A stretch of 64,000 nucleotides of DNA from Oscillospiraceae bacterium (GCA_015067765.1 SVLV01000002.1:93428-157427); one strand, 5' to 3'. Positions 51,217 to 60,131 are shown, counted from the stretch's first letter. Notes: a model not told the origin generated them from the sequence alone. Numbers and translations are program-made.

Positions 51217-51789
51217 ATGGCAGCCAGTTTTAAAACACGCCTTTTCGGCGGATTTGACAGAGGAGATGTGATCTCCTTTATTGAGAAGACATCCCGCGAT
51301 TCTCAGGAGCGCATCAGCATCCTTGAGCAGGAGAATCAGACGCTGAAAGAGAATAATGCTGCCATGGAGAGCGAACTGCAGTCTCTGCGTGAGATTTGCT
51401 TTGACCATGGGGAGACGCTTCAGGCCAAGCAGCAGCTTGAGGAGCAGGTCGGCCAGATTAGCGCACGCCTTGCCTCTTTGGAGGAGGAGACCGCTCGTTT
51501 GCGTCAGCAGGCGGAGGAATATCAGGGTATGAAGGATCACATTGCGGAGATCGAGATCAGCGCCCACAAGCGGACGGAGGAATTCCGTGCGGCGGCTGTT
51601 GCACAGCTTCGTCAGCTGATTGCTCAGCAGCGCAGCTGGTGTGAGATTTCCCGCAGCCAGTACGCATCCCTGTCCGATCAGTTCGTGCAGAAGCTGCAGC
51701 TTGCCCAGCAGACCATCGAAAATCCGGATATGAGCAGCTTTGATGAGATGCTCAATGGTCTGCAGGCCATTTCCGATAGCCTGGATTAA
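51217..51789 (+). CDS. DivIVA-like coiled-coil protein
   Basis: 190 residues. N-terminal FKTRLFGGFDRGDVISFIEK resembles the DivIVA/GpsB membrane-binding head; residues about 25-115 are a heptad-rich coiled coil (QERISILEQENQTLKENN...). Probable cell-pole/division or envelope scaffold. GGAGGG precedes ATG 51217. Own promoter and terminator. Confidence 0.7.
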   Translation: MAASFKTRLFGGFDRGDVISFIEKTSRDSQERISILEQENQTLKENNAAMESELQSLREICFDHGETLQAKQQLEEQVGQISARLASLEEETARLRQQAEEYQGMKDHIAEIEISAHKRTEEFRAAAVAQLRQLIAQQRSWCEISRSQYASLSDQFVQKLQLAQQTIENPDMSSFDEMLNGLQAISDSLD

Positions 51790-51804
51790 TAGGAATCATG
51801 CAGA

Positions 51805-51838
51805 AGACCGCCGCAGGAATCTGTGGCGGTCTCTTTTT
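51805..51838 (+). terminator. Terminator after the DivIVA-like gene
   Basis: 12-bp stem 51805-51816 / 51821-51832 with one G-U and a T5 tail. Confidence 0.88.
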
Positions 51839-51842
51839 GAGG

Positions 51843-51878
51843 ATGAAAAAACTGCTGCAGAACACGTTCTGCAGCAGT
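51843..51878 (-). terminator. Terminator of the CoA-transferase operon
   Basis: Minus-strand 13-bp stem (51866-51878 with 51851-51863) followed by a U-run (51846-51850). Confidence 0.88.
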
Positions 51879-51900
51879 CTTCCTGTAATGGGACTATACC

Positions 51901-52557
51901 TTACACCATGGGCTTCAGGTCGGGGCTGACCTTCAGGGTCGCCTCGGTGGCAGCCTGAATCTGCTCGACGGTGAACTCGGGGTTGTACTCGGTGAGCAGC
52001 AGACCGTCTTCGGTGCACTCGATCACGCACATCTCGGTGATGATCTTGCTGACGCACTTAACAGCGGTGTAGGGGAGACGGCACTTGGTCAGGATCTTGG
52101 GGTTGCCCTTGGCAGTATGCTCCATGGCAACGATGACCTGCTTGGCACCAACCAGCAGATCCATGGCACCACCCATACCGGGCATCTTCTTGCCGGGGAT
52201 GATCCAGTTGGACAGAGAGCCCTCCTCATCGACTTCCAGACCGCCCAGGATGGTAGCATCCACATGGCCGCCGCGGATCAGGCCGAAAGAGGTAGCGGAA
52301 TCGATGAAGCAGCCGAACTCAGAGGCAGCAGCAGGCTGACCACCGGCATCCACAACGTGGATGGCATCGCGGTTGCTATCGTCCACCAGACCGGCACCAA
52401 CGATGCCGTTCTCAGCGTGCAGGGTAACATGAACGCCCTCGGGCAGGAAGCTGGGAACCAGAGTGGGCAAACCGATACCTAGGTTCACCACGTCGCCGTC
52501 CTTCAGCTCCTTGGCAACACGGGCAGCGATGAAACTTTTGATCTGAGCCTTATCCAT
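51901..52557 (-). CDS. 3-oxoacid CoA-transferase, subunit B
   Basis: 218 residues. Catalytic Glu E49 in HAENGIVGAG and the G-x-G-M-G-G-A-M-D-L region mark the family I CoA-transferase beta subunit (ScoB/AtoA/CtfB). Moves CoA between acetoacetate/succinate or butyrate/acetate; the exact donor is unknown. Overlaps subunit A stop (TAATG). Relevant to butyrate or ketone-body-type metabolism. Confidence 0.92.
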   Translation of the reverse strand: MDKAQIKSFIAARVAKELKDGDVVNLGIGLPTLVPSFLPEGVHVTLHAENGIVGAGLVDDSNRDAIHVVDAGGQPAAASEFGCFIDSATSFGLIRGGHVDATILGGLEVDEEGSLSNWIIPGKKMPGMGGAMDLLVGAKQVIVAMEHTAKGNPKILTKCRLPYTAVKCVSKIITEMCVIECTEDGLLLTEYNPEFTVEQIQAATEATLKVSPDLKPMV

Positions 52558-53246
52558 TAATATTTGCCTCCTTCAACCACATAGTCCACCAGGATACCCT
52601 GGGTGCGAACGTCTTCCTTGGCGATGCCGCCCAGCTCAACGATCTCCTCGGCCTCAGCGATGACGGTATCAGCAGCGGTGGCCATGACGATGTTGAAGTT
52701 GCTGGTATCACCCTTATACCAGACGTTACCGGCCTTATCGATCTTGGCGCCGGCGATGACAGCGAAATCAGCCTTCAGGGGAGCCATCAGCAGATAGTCG
52801 CGGCCATTGATGGTCTGCTTGCCCAGGCAGTAGGGGCTGTCCTCAATGATGGTGCCAACACCGGTGGGGGTCAGAACGCCGCCCAGACCGGCGCCCTGAG
52901 CGCGGATCATCTCAGCGAAAGAGCCCTGGGGCAGCAGGATGACTTCCAGAGTACCCTCCTGCATGGACTGGGTAGCTACCTCGGGGTTCAGACCAACGTG
53001 AGTAGCGATCAGCTTCTTGATCTGGTGATTGTGGACCAGCTTGGCAACACCATAGAACTCCTCACCCATGGGGCCGCCTGCGAAGGATGCATCGTTGCAG
53101 ATCATGGTCAGGTCCTTCACACCGCTCTTGGACAGGGCGTCCACAAAACGATGAGCATTACCGCAGCCCATGAAGCCTCCGAACATCACACTGGCGCCAT
53201 CGGGGATCAGCTTGACAGCCTCCTCGATGCTTACAAATTTCGGCAT
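52557..53246 (-). CDS. 3-oxoacid CoA-transferase, subunit A
   Basis: 229 residues. VMFGGFMGCGNAH (CoA-binding loop) and LTPTGVGT are alpha-subunit (ScoA/AtoD/CtfA) signatures. Pairs with the next gene to form the heteromeric enzyme. SD GAAGGAAGGAG; own promoter upstream. Confidence 0.92.
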   Translation of the reverse strand: MPKFVSIEEAVKLIPDGASVMFGGFMGCGNAHRFVDALSKSGVKDLTMICNDASFAGGPMGEEFYGVAKLVHNHQIKKLIATHVGLNPEVATQSMQEGTLEVILLPQGSFAEMIRAQGAGLGGVLTPTGVGTIIEDSPYCLGKQTINGRDYLLMAPLKADFAVIAGAKIDKAGNVWYKGDTSNFNIVMATAADTVIAEAEEIVELGGIAKEDVRTQGILVDYVVEGGKY

Positions 53247-53307
53247 AAGTATTTGCTCCTTCCTTCTTCTTTCAGTTCCCTCGATTGGGATAGTTTGACC
53301 ATATTAT

Positions 53308-53335
53308 ATTTTACTGATTAACGACAGAATGTCAA
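53308..53335 (-). promoter_or_regulatory. SigmaA promoter of the CoA-transferase operon
   Basis: Minus strand TTGACA (53335-53330), 16-bp spacer, TAAAAT (53313-53308). Confidence 0.65.
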
Positions 53336-53375
53336 CCGTTTTGGATGTTATTCCCAGTAGAAAGCAATTTCTTCG

Positions 53376-53417
53376 CGAAAAACAACAACACCCGTTTGGA
53401 ATACGGGTGCTGTTGTT
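53376..53417 (-). terminator. Terminator of the Cys-rich protein gene
   Basis: Minus-strand 15-bp stem with one mismatch (53403-53417 with 53381-53395), followed by U5. Confidence 0.85.
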
Positions 53418-53428
53418 TTGGAACAAAA

Positions 53429-54268
53429 TTAACGGGTTGCACAATAACTGCGGGTGCTGCGGTAATCACAGGGGACTTCCACCGTGTTGGGAGGGAAAAA
53501 CTCATTGAGAGGGAAAGCCACATGCTGGAAGATTCCACAGGGATTCTCCTGATCGGAGCACTCGCACTCGGTTTGCGGGATGCAATAGTCATAAATCGGG
53601 ATCAGCAGCTGTGCATCCCGCTCAAGACGGACCAGCGAAAACTGTCCCAGTGTGACATAGTAACGGCGCTTTCCGCAATCGTCAAATACCAGATCCTGAT
53701 CAAAGCACTGAGAGACACAGGCGGGAATTTCAGTCAGGCAGCATTCGCAGCAGGAATTATTCTGGCAGCAATCCGCGATACGGGTATCCAAAACAATGGG
53801 ATCGACAGCCTCTACCACTGCTGTGGGAAGGTTACTGCGAACCGGACCGGGTACATCCATCTGCTGCATGACGGTGCCGGACGAGAATACCTTTGCACTG
53901 CCCTCGCTGCCAAACAGGATGCAGCGCTTGTCGAAGACGCAGAGACCCTCTGCCTCGGTACAGCGGGGCGTTCCGGTGCAGACCTGAAGGGTTACCCGGT
54001 AGAAAAAGCGCATATCAATGGAGTAAAATCCGCGGTGGAAGGTGACAGGTTCCACATCTGTGTAGATGTAAAGCAGTTCGGCGGTTCCGCCCTTGATCAT
54101 CTGGCATGCCGACAGGACATCCTGAGCGGCAGCAGTAGGATAGAAGCGAAGATCGTCGATACAATCCTTATCACGACAGCTGTCAAAAATCTTTTTCGTA
54201 TGGATGCATACAGCCTCCCGGACACAGCTCAGATCACTGACCGGGCCCGGCATTCCATTTTCAGCCAT
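53429..54268 (-). CDS. Conserved cysteine-rich Clostridia protein (CRDKDC family), function unknown
   Basis: 279 residues with about 25 cysteines. Early block LSCVREAVCIHTKKIFDSC / CRDKDCIDDLRFYPT, then GFYSIDMRFFYRVTL, FDKRCILFGSEG, and a cluster CCQNNSCCECCLTEIPAC. I recall similar uncharacterised proteins in spore-forming Clostridia. No signal peptide. ATG 54268 follows AAGGAGGTATCATT. An exact sigmaE-like -10 upstream suggests mother-cell expression, so a disulfide-linked coat or exosporium role is possible. The opposite-strand frame here is a shadow. Confidence 0.78.
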   Translation of the reverse strand: MAENGMPGPVSDLSCVREAVCIHTKKIFDSCRDKDCIDDLRFYPTAAAQDVLSACQMIKGGTAELLYIYTDVEPVTFHRGFYSIDMRFFYRVTLQVCTGTPRCTEAEGLCVFDKRCILFGSEGSAKVFSSGTVMQQMDVPGPVRSNLPTAVVEAVDPIVLDTRIADCCQNNSCCECCLTEIPACVSQCFDQDLVFDDCGKRRYYVTLGQFSLVRLERDAQLLIPIYDYCIPQTECECSDQENPCGIFQHVAFPLNEFFPPNTVEVPCDYRSTRSYCATR

Positions 54269-54313
54269 AATGATACCTCCTTGAAAATTCTGAAAGAAGT
54301 TGTCTTTCAATCC

Positions 54314-54321
54314 AGTGTATG
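54314..54321 (-). promoter_or_regulatory. SigmaE-like -10 of the Cys-rich gene
   Basis: Minus-strand CATACACT matches the sigmaE -10 consensus CATACAnT exactly, 45 nt before the start; no good -35 is seen. Confidence 0.4.
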
Positions 54322-54380
54322 CTTGCGGAGGCAGATGGTGACTGCTGAGAAGGCTGGAGTATGCATATCACATATTTTCG

Positions 54381-54409
54381 TGGACAAATCAGAAAAACTT
54401 TTCTATAAT
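54381..54409 (+). promoter_or_regulatory. SigmaA promoter of the DUF4364 gene
   Basis: TGGACA (54381-54386), 17-bp spacer, TATAAT (54404-54409). Confidence 0.7.
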
Positions 54410-54438
54410 AGAAGTACGCTTAATAGAGGAGGCTTTCC

Positions 54439-54963
54439 ATGGGAGTAGGATTCATTCGGGATAAACTGGAGATCAAGTTTTTGATCCTGTATATTGCGGC
54501 CCGCGTTTCGGAACCGCTCACGATGGCCGAGATGCAGGGATTGACCATGTGCGATGATGGCATCGACTATTTTAGCTTTTCGGAATGTCTCAGCGACCTG
54601 GTAAAGACGGAGCATCTCTATATTACAGAGGATGGCCGCTATGAAATTACAGTGAAGGGTCTGCGCAACAGCGAAATCTGCGAATCCAGCCTGCCCTATT
54701 CGGTGCGTATGCGCACAGACCGCAACATTGCCGATTGCAACAGAGAGTTCCGGCGGCGCGCACAGGTTCGCGGCCGGGTCACCCCGCGGGACAATGGCAC
54801 ATTCACGGCAGAGCTCTCCCTCAGTGATGATGTGGACAATTTGCTTCGCCTGGAACTGATGGTCGCCAGCGAGGCAATGGCGCAGGATCTGGTGGCTCGA
54901 TTCCAAAAAGATCCGGAACAATTATATACCAAACTTTTGGAGACACTCTACGGAGAAAAATAA
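54439..54963 (+). CDS. DUF4364 family protein
   Basis: 174 residues. Winged-helix-like N-terminal half (KLEIKFLILYIAARVSEPLT, split) with LTMCDDGIDYFSFSECLSDLV, matching DUF4364 of Clostridia, a probable small DNA-binding regulator. AGAGGAGG precedes the ATG. Located just before spoIIIA, separated by a terminator. Confidence 0.85.
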   Translation: MGVGFIRDKLEIKFLILYIAARVSEPLTMAEMQGLTMCDDGIDYFSFSECLSDLVKTEHLYITEDGRYEITVKGLRNSEICESSLPYSVRMRTDRNIADCNREFRRRAQVRGRVTPRDNGTFTAELSLSDDVDNLLRLELMVASEAMAQDLVARFQKDPEQLYTKLLETLYGEK

Positions 54964-54975
54964 GATACAGTAGTC

Positions 54976-55014
54976 ATGCACACAGCCGGAAATCCGGTTG
55001 TGTGCATTTCTTTT
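54976..55014 (+). terminator. Terminator between DUF4364 gene and spoIIIAA
   Basis: 14-bp stem 54976-54989 / 54994-55007 (one G-U), AAAT loop, tail TTTCTTTT. Confidence 0.9.
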
Positions 55015-55015
55015 G

Positions 55016-55044
55016 GCATAAGCCGGAAGAGATCGGCATAGTCT
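55016..55044 (+). promoter_or_regulatory. Probable sigmaE promoter of spoIIIA
   Basis: GCATAAG (55016-55022), 14-bp spacer, CATAGTCT (55037-55044); five of seven at -35 and five of seven informative at -10 agree with the sigmaE consensus, spacing exact. Confidence 0.5.
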
Positions 55045-55073
55045 GCAGTATCACACAAAAGGGACGTGAACTT

Positions 55074-56000
55074 ATGGACGAGGCTTATGCCATCAAACGG
55101 TTTGAACTGGCGGCAGAATTGCTCCCCTTGCGCTGGCGGAAAGCCGCTCTGCAGATTCCGGACTGGAAGAAGGCGAGGGCAGAGGAATTGCGGATGCGTA
55201 CCGGCCGTACTATGACGATTTTGATGCCGGAAGGGGAGCAGATGTTGGTGACGACCCCACCATATCCCACGGTGACTCAGACAGATCTAGAGCAATTATG
55301 CGACGTAGTGACAGGGTATTCCCGTTATGCTGCCACCCACACGATCAGCAAAGGATATCTGATTGCGCAGGGGGGCTTTCGTATCGGTCTGTGTGGCAGT
55401 GCTGTGATGCAGGGGGGCGTCAATACCAATTTGCGGGACATTTCATCGGCTTCGATCCGGATTGGAAGGGAGCGGACAGGCTTGGCGGAACCGCTGCTGA
55501 ACGGTCTTTTGGATGACGGACAATTCTGCAGCACGCTTTTGATCGCACCGCCCGGGGCAGGAAAGACAACCCTTTTGCGGGATCTGATCCGAATCCTCTC
55601 CAATGGTACTGAGGAGATGCCGGCACACCGTGTCAGTGTGGTAGATGAACGAGGAGAATTGGCAGCGATGTACCAGGGCAGCCCCCAGATGGATCTGGGC
55701 GCGCATACAGATATATTGGATGCCTGTCCAAAGGGGATTGGAATTTCCATGATGCTGCGGGCCTCCAATCCACAGATTATCGCTGTCGATGAAATCACAG
55801 CCCGGGAGGATCTGGAGGCAATGGAGCAGGCGATGAATTGCGGGGTCAAATTCCTGGCAACGATTCACGCACGGGACCTCCGTGATTTGGGGCGTCGTCC
55901 CTTGCTGCGACAGATCCTAAAGTACAAACTTTTTGAGCGCGCCATAACCATCACCGCAGAAGAGGGAAGACGCCGATACCATGTGGAGGCAATCCAATGA
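55074..56000 (+). CDS. spoIIIAA: Stage III sporulation protein AA
   Basis: 308 residues, secretion-ATPase-like (T2SS/T4SS). Walker A APPGAGKTT (158-166), Walker B near RVSVVDERGEL (about 187-197). Energises the SpoIIIA-SpoIIQ channel between mother cell and forespore. Start ATG 55074 with weak GGGACGTG. First of eight overlapping genes. Confidence 0.95.
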   Translation: MDEAYAIKRFELAAELLPLRWRKAALQIPDWKKARAEELRMRTGRTMTILMPEGEQMLVTTPPYPTVTQTDLEQLCDVVTGYSRYAATHTISKGYLIAQGGFRIGLCGSAVMQGGVNTNLRDISSASIRIGRERTGLAEPLLNGLLDDGQFCSTLLIAPPGAGKTTLLRDLIRILSNGTEEMPAHRVSVVDERGELAAMYQGSPQMDLGAHTDILDACPKGIGISMMLRASNPQIIAVDEITAREDLEAMEQAMNCGVKFLATIHARDLRDLGRRPLLRQILKYKLFERAITITAEEGRRRYHVEAIQ

Positions 56001-56479
56001 ATAAACTTCTGGGGGCATTGCTGATTCTTTCTGCCGCCGGGGCGGTCTACGCGCTTCATATCCGTCAAAAAAGACAGATGCTGCGGATCCTGCAGGAACT
56101 TTCAAGTGCCTTACGGCGAATAGAAGCCGAGATTCGCTGGCGAAACATGCCGCTGCCCGAAGTGATACAGTCATTGGTGGAAAATCCAGTCATCGGAGAG
56201 CACTTTTCTCAGTTGTTGCATGGCTTGAAAGGGGATATTCCTTTACAGAGAATATGGGATGAGGTGTTCCGCAATATGAAGCCGGAGGCTGCGGCAGACC
56301 TGGTGTGCAGACTCCAGTTATCAGGGGATGCGCAGCATGTAATGGAGTCTCTGCGATACGGAGCGGAGGGGTTAACGGAATTGCTGGAAAAATTACAGCA
56401 AGAGCGGGTTCACAACGAAAAGATATATCTGGCAGCAAGCTTGACTGCAGCCGGGCTGCTGGTGATCTTGCTGATTTAA
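55997..56479 (+). CDS. spoIIIAB: Stage III sporulation protein AB
   Basis: 160 residues; N-terminal and C-terminal membrane helices flank a helical core (LSSALRRIEAEIRWRN), T2SS GspF-like. Overlaps spoIIIAA by 4 nt. Confidence 0.93.
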   Translation: MNKLLGALLILSAAGAVYALHIRQKRQMLRILQELSSALRRIEAEIRWRNMPLPEVIQSLVENPVIGEHFSQLLHGLKGDIPLQRIWDEVFRNMKPEAAADLVCRLQLSGDAQHVMESLRYGAEGLTELLEKLQQERVHNEKIYLAASLTAAGLLVILLI

Positions 56480-56488
56480 GGAGCATAC

Positions 56489-56683
56489 ATGGATGTAGAT
56501 CTGATCTTTAAAATTGCCGCCGTAGGGATTTTGGTGGCGGTATTGAACCAACTGCTGATTCGCAGTGGGCGGGAAGAACAGGCGTTGATGACAACTTTAG
56601 CCGGATTGGTGGTCGTCATGATGATGCTGCTGCGGCAGATCAGCGATCTGTTTCAGTTGGTGAAGACACTGTTTTCCCTGTGA
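56489..56683 (+). CDS. spoIIIAC: Stage III sporulation protein AC
   Basis: 64 residues, two transmembrane helices, with NQLLIRSGREEQALMTTLAG typical of the family. SD AAGGAG. Confidence 0.93.
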   Translation: MDVDLIFKIAAVGILVAVLNQLLIRSGREEQALMTTLAGLVVVMMMLLRQISDLFQLVKTLFSL

Positions 56684-56689
56684 TCGCTT

Positions 56690-57076
56690 ATGGAATTTGC
56701 TTGGAAGATGACCGCAGTATGTCTTTTGGCAGCGGTACTGACCGGTATTTTAAAGAAAAGCAATCCGGAATTTGCCATCCTGCTGGCTGCAGCGGCCTGT
56801 CTGTTCGTGTTGGCTGCAGCGGCGGAGAGATTTTCTGATGTGATCCAGTTTCTTGCAAGAATTCAACAATCCTCCTTATTTCCCATGGAACTGTTTTCGC
56901 CGCTGCTGAAAACGATCGGGATTGCTTGGATCAGTAATGTCGGGGCGGATCTCTGCCGTGACGCAGGTCAGTCTGCCATGGCGACGACTGTGGAGATGGC
57001 AGGGGTGCTCGCCGCAATTTTGGCCGCAATGCCACTATTTGAGAAGATTTGGGACTTGCTTCAGGGATTGCTATGA
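56690..57076 (+). CDS. spoIIIAD: Stage III sporulation protein AD
   Basis: 128 residues, membrane protein with LKKSNPEFAILLAAAACL and GIAWISNVGADLCRDAGQSA as family marks. No clear SD, so probably coupled to spoIIIAC (6-bp gap). Confidence 0.93.
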   Translation: MEFAWKMTAVCLLAAVLTGILKKSNPEFAILLAAAACLFVLAAAAERFSDVIQFLARIQQSSLFPMELFSPLLKTIGIAWISNVGADLCRDAGQSAMATTVEMAGVLAAILAAMPLFEKIWDLLQGLL

Positions 57077-58158
57077 AGAAATTACAAATAGGAATTTTGG
57101 TGCTTGCAATCATACTCCTGATTCCCCAACGGATATGCGCCGAGCATCTGACGGAGCAATGGAAGGAGGCGCTGCCGAATCCGGTTGCAGAATTAATGGA
57201 GGAAGAGGAACAGCCGGTCTATCATACTTGGAACCAGGGCCTGCAGCTGCTTTGGAATGCAGCCTGCAGTCAGATAGAGCAGATCATAAAAGAGAGTTTA
57301 CGGGGGCTTGTCTGGATTTTGGCTGCAATTTTGCTCTGTTCCATCGCAGAGGATTGTCTGCAGCTGGCCGGAAATCCGCCGATCAATCTTGTTTCTGTCA
57401 CCGGGGCATTAGTGATTACATTGGCAGCGGCAGGAAATATCAAGACTCTGGTTGGATTGGGCTGGGATACCATCGAGAAACTGAATGTGTTCTCCAAGGC
57501 ACTGCTTCCCACCTTGGGTGCAGCCGTTGCAGCCAGTGGTGGGATGGCAAGTGCCGGCGTAAAGCAGGTAGCTGCCGTTTTCTTTTCCGATTTGACCATC
57601 ACTGTGATTCAAACTTTTCTTCTTCCAATGATTTATTGCTACATTGCTGTTTCGGCGGCAGCTGCAATGATCTCACAGCCGAATTTGGGACGAATCGGAG
57701 AGGGGATCCGCAAAGGCATTGTCCTCCTGCTAACAGGGGTGTTGCTGCTCTTTACCGCATATCTGGGAATTTCGGGAGTATTGAGCGGATCGGCAGATCA
57801 TTTGGCGCTGCAAATCACAAAAACCGCAATCGGGACAGCGCTGCCGGTGGTGGGCAGCATTCTGTCCGGAGCATCGGAGAGCCTGTTGGCAGGGGCGAGT
57901 GTTGTAAAGAATACAATTGGAGTAGCGGGGCTTCTGGGAATCATGGCCATCGTTCTTCTGCCGGTTCTGAAACTGGGCATTCAGTATTTGCTGTATAAAC
58001 TGGCAAGTTTTTTGGCGGAGACTGTCAGCAGTCCTGCGTTGGCCGGACTCATCCAGGCACTTGGCAGCGCCTTTGGTTTGGTACTCGGCATGACCGGGAC
58101 CTGTGCTTTGCTGCTGATGATATCTGTCGCATCTTCCATTTCGGTGGTGACCACATGA
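57073..58158 (+). CDS. spoIIIAE: Stage III sporulation protein AE
   Basis: 361 residues: cleavable-type signal peptide (about 1-21), then eight or so membrane helices. ATG 57073 overlaps the spoIIIAD stop (ATGA). Large multi-pass core of the SpoIIIA channel. Confidence 0.94.
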   Translation: MKKLQIGILVLAIILLIPQRICAEHLTEQWKEALPNPVAELMEEEEQPVYHTWNQGLQLLWNAACSQIEQIIKESLRGLVWILAAILLCSIAEDCLQLAGNPPINLVSVTGALVITLAAAGNIKTLVGLGWDTIEKLNVFSKALLPTLGAAVAASGGMASAGVKQVAAVFFSDLTITVIQTFLLPMIYCYIAVSAAAAMISQPNLGRIGEGIRKGIVLLLTGVLLLFTAYLGISGVLSGSADHLALQITKTAIGTALPVVGSILSGASESLLAGASVVKNTIGVAGLLGIMAIVLLPVLKLGIQYLLYKLASFLAETVSSPALAGLIQALGSAFGLVLGMTGTCALLLMISVASSISVVTT

Positions 58159-58628
58159 TCAACATGATTCGGACATGGCTGCTTTCCCTGATAGGAGTGG
58201 CCTTGATTCTGACAATTCTATATAGCCTTCTGCCCAATAAGCCGATCCGAGCGGTAGCGCGGAGCATCGGATCTTTGCTTCTGGCACTTCTGCTGCTGCG
58301 TCCCTTGATGAGTGCGCAGGTAGATCGGTTGGTTCTAAGCTACCGGGATACCGGGCAGCAAATCGATGAACAGATCGCTCAGTATCAGCAGCAGGGGCGG
58401 GAGGAATACGAGACAATCATAGCCCGGGAGACCGCTGCATACATTCAAAACATGAGCGCTGCATACGGGTTATCCTGTCAACCGGAAGTTACGGTGCAAT
58501 GGCAGGATCATGTGCCGCTGCCCGGTTCCGTATCGTTGGATATCCCTTATTCGGCTGCGCTTTCCCGGGAGATTACCAAACAATTGGGTATCCCTGCGGC
58601 GCAGCAGCATTGGAAGGAGGAGTCCTGA
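58155..58628 (+). CDS. spoIIIAF: Stage III sporulation protein AF
   Basis: 157 residues; two N-terminal membrane helices (about 7-25, 35-50) and a soluble ring-building-like domain. Overlaps spoIIIAE by 4 nt. Confidence 0.92.
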   Translation: MINMIRTWLLSLIGVALILTILYSLLPNKPIRAVARSIGSLLLALLLLRPLMSAQVDRLVLSYRDTGQQIDEQIAQYQQQGREEYETIIARETAAYIQNMSAAYGLSCQPEVTVQWQDHVPLPGSVSLDIPYSAALSREITKQLGIPAAQQHWKEES

Positions 58629-59125
58629 TGCCGGAAAAATGGAAATCACTTCTGCAAAAGTACAAGTACATTCTTCTGGTTCTGGCAGTTGGAATACTTT
58701 TGATGATGCTTCCCACGGGACAGGAGGAGAAGGACAGTGCGCAGCTGCAGCAGCAATGGCAGGAATTCTCTCTGAAAGATACCGAGAACAGATTGCGGAC
58801 GTTGCTGCAGAAAATCGAAGGCGTGGGAAAGGTCGATCTGATGCTGACCCTGAAAAGCGGCAGTCAGTTGCAGCTGGCACAAGACGAGGACAGCAGCTTG
58901 CAGGAGGGGAAGGCGGAGAGTCAGCGGGAGACGGTTATTCTGAGCCGAGGAAGCGGGTTGGAGGAAATCGTTGTAACGCAACAGAGATATCCGACCTATC
59001 AGGGAGCGCTGGTGGTGTGTGAGGGAGCGGGAAACAGTTCTGTGTGTCTGGCGGTCACGGAAGCCGTCTCGGCGATTACAGGGCTGAGTTCCGATAAAAT
59101 TTCAATTGAAAAATGGAGTAGTTGA
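58628..59125 (+). CDS. spoIIIAG: Stage III sporulation protein AG
   Basis: 165 residues; one membrane helix (about 15-31) and a ring-forming domain with LLQKIEGVGKVDLMLTL. ATG 58628 overlaps the spoIIIAF stop by 1 nt; SD GGAAGGAGGAG. In B. subtilis SpoIIIAG forms a large ring in the intermembrane space. Confidence 0.94.
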   Translation: MPEKWKSLLQKYKYILLVLAVGILLMMLPTGQEEKDSAQLQQQWQEFSLKDTENRLRTLLQKIEGVGKVDLMLTLKSGSQLQLAQDEDSSLQEGKAESQRETVILSRGSGLEEIVVTQQRYPTYQGALVVCEGAGNSSVCLAVTEAVSAITGLSSDKISIEKWSS

Positions 59126-59139
59126 CGGGAGGACGGAAT

Positions 59140-59670
59140 ATGAAACAAGTCTGGAAAAAACGAGCTGTAGTGGCAACTGTTATGGTCTTTGTCTGCACAG
59201 CAGTTTATCTCAATTGGCGATATGCAGAATCAGTGGAGGAGACCTCTAAAATACTGGGGCAATCTACACTGGTCAATTCCGAACAATCTGCCGAGCAGGC
59301 GGATGATGTACCGGCTGAGGACAACTATTTTGCTACTGCACGACTCAGTCGCAAGCAGGCAAGAGATAACGCCATCAGTATGCTGAAGGAGGCGGAAATC
59401 GATGAAAATGCGGATCAGACCGTTTTGGATGAGGCATCCAAAACACTGCAGGTGCTGGCTGCTTATACCGTTGCCGAGGCACAGATCGAAAGCCTTGTGA
59501 CCGCAAAGGGATATACAGATTGCGTGGCATTTATGGGCAGCGACAGCATCAGTGTTGTGGTGTCCGATCCGGATGGCGTGGATACGGTGGATGCTGCCCG
59601 CATCAAGGATATTGTCATCGGTGAGACCAACTTTACCGCTGACCAGATCAAAATCATGGAGGCCAGTTGA
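59140..59670 (+). CDS. spoIIIAH: Stage III sporulation protein AH
   Basis: 176 residues; N-terminal membrane helix (about 8-23), spacer, ring domain. Partner of SpoIIQ in B. subtilis, joining the two membranes. SD GGGAGG; start ATG 59140 chosen over a TTG overlapping spoIIIAG. Last spoIIIA gene. Confidence 0.94.
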   Translation: MKQVWKKRAVVATVMVFVCTAVYLNWRYAESVEETSKILGQSTLVNSEQSAEQADDVPAEDNYFATARLSRKQARDNAISMLKEAEIDENADQTVLDEASKTLQVLAAYTVAEAQIESLVTAKGYTDCVAFMGSDSISVVVSDPDGVDTVDAARIKDIVIGETNFTADQIKIMEAS

Positions 59671-59710
59671 GGAGGGAGGAGGCATACCGATTCCCATTTG
59701 AAAATAGTAG

Positions 59711-59739
59711 TTGTGTTTTGATACAAAAAATGCTATACT
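59711..59739 (+). promoter_or_regulatory. SigmaA promoter of the Asp23 gene
   Basis: TTGTGT (59711-59716), 17-bp spacer, TATACT (59734-59739). Confidence 0.6.
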
Positions 59740-59786
59740 AACCATAATTGAAAGCATATCACTATTATGGTTAGGAGTTTTGCATT

Positions 59787-60131
59787 ATGGCAGATAACAA
59801 GGAATATATGACTCGTCAGGAAGAACTGGGCTCCATTCAGGTTTCCGAGGATGTAATTGCAGCTATTGCCACTTCCGCCGCACTGGAGACCGATGGCGTC
59901 GGCGGCCTGCTCAGCAATGCAGGCGGTAAGAAGCTGACCGCCAAGGGTGTCCGCGTGGATATGGATGAAGCTGGTCTCGTGGTGAGCCTGTTCATTATGA
60001 TTCGCTATGGCTGCTCTGTTACGGAGATCGCCAATAGAGTTCAGAACGCCGTGTTTACGGCGCTGAGCGATATGACCGGTTTTTCCGTGCACACCGTTAA
60101 TGTGCATGTTGGCGGCATCAGCTTTGAGTAA
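59787..60131 (+). CDS. Asp23/Gls24 family envelope stress protein
   Basis: 114 residues. GSIQVSEDVIAAIATSAALE and VNVHVGGISFE define the family (YqhY type), often before nusB. Linked to envelope or fatty-acid homeostasis (YqhY in B. subtilis acts on acetyl-CoA carboxylase). Co-transcribed with nusB. Confidence 0.93.
   Translation: MADNKEYMTRQEELGSIQVSEDVIAAIATSAALETDGVGGLLSNAGGKKLTAKGVRVDMDEAGLVVSLFIMIRYGCSVTEIANRVQNAVFTALSDMTGFSVHTVNVHVGGISFE

Noticed and set aside
53345..54448. 367-codon plus-strand frame opposite the Cys-rich gene
   Set aside because: No SD at its start and it runs through the DUF4364 promoter; the minus-strand protein has a conserved cysteine pattern and a strong SD.
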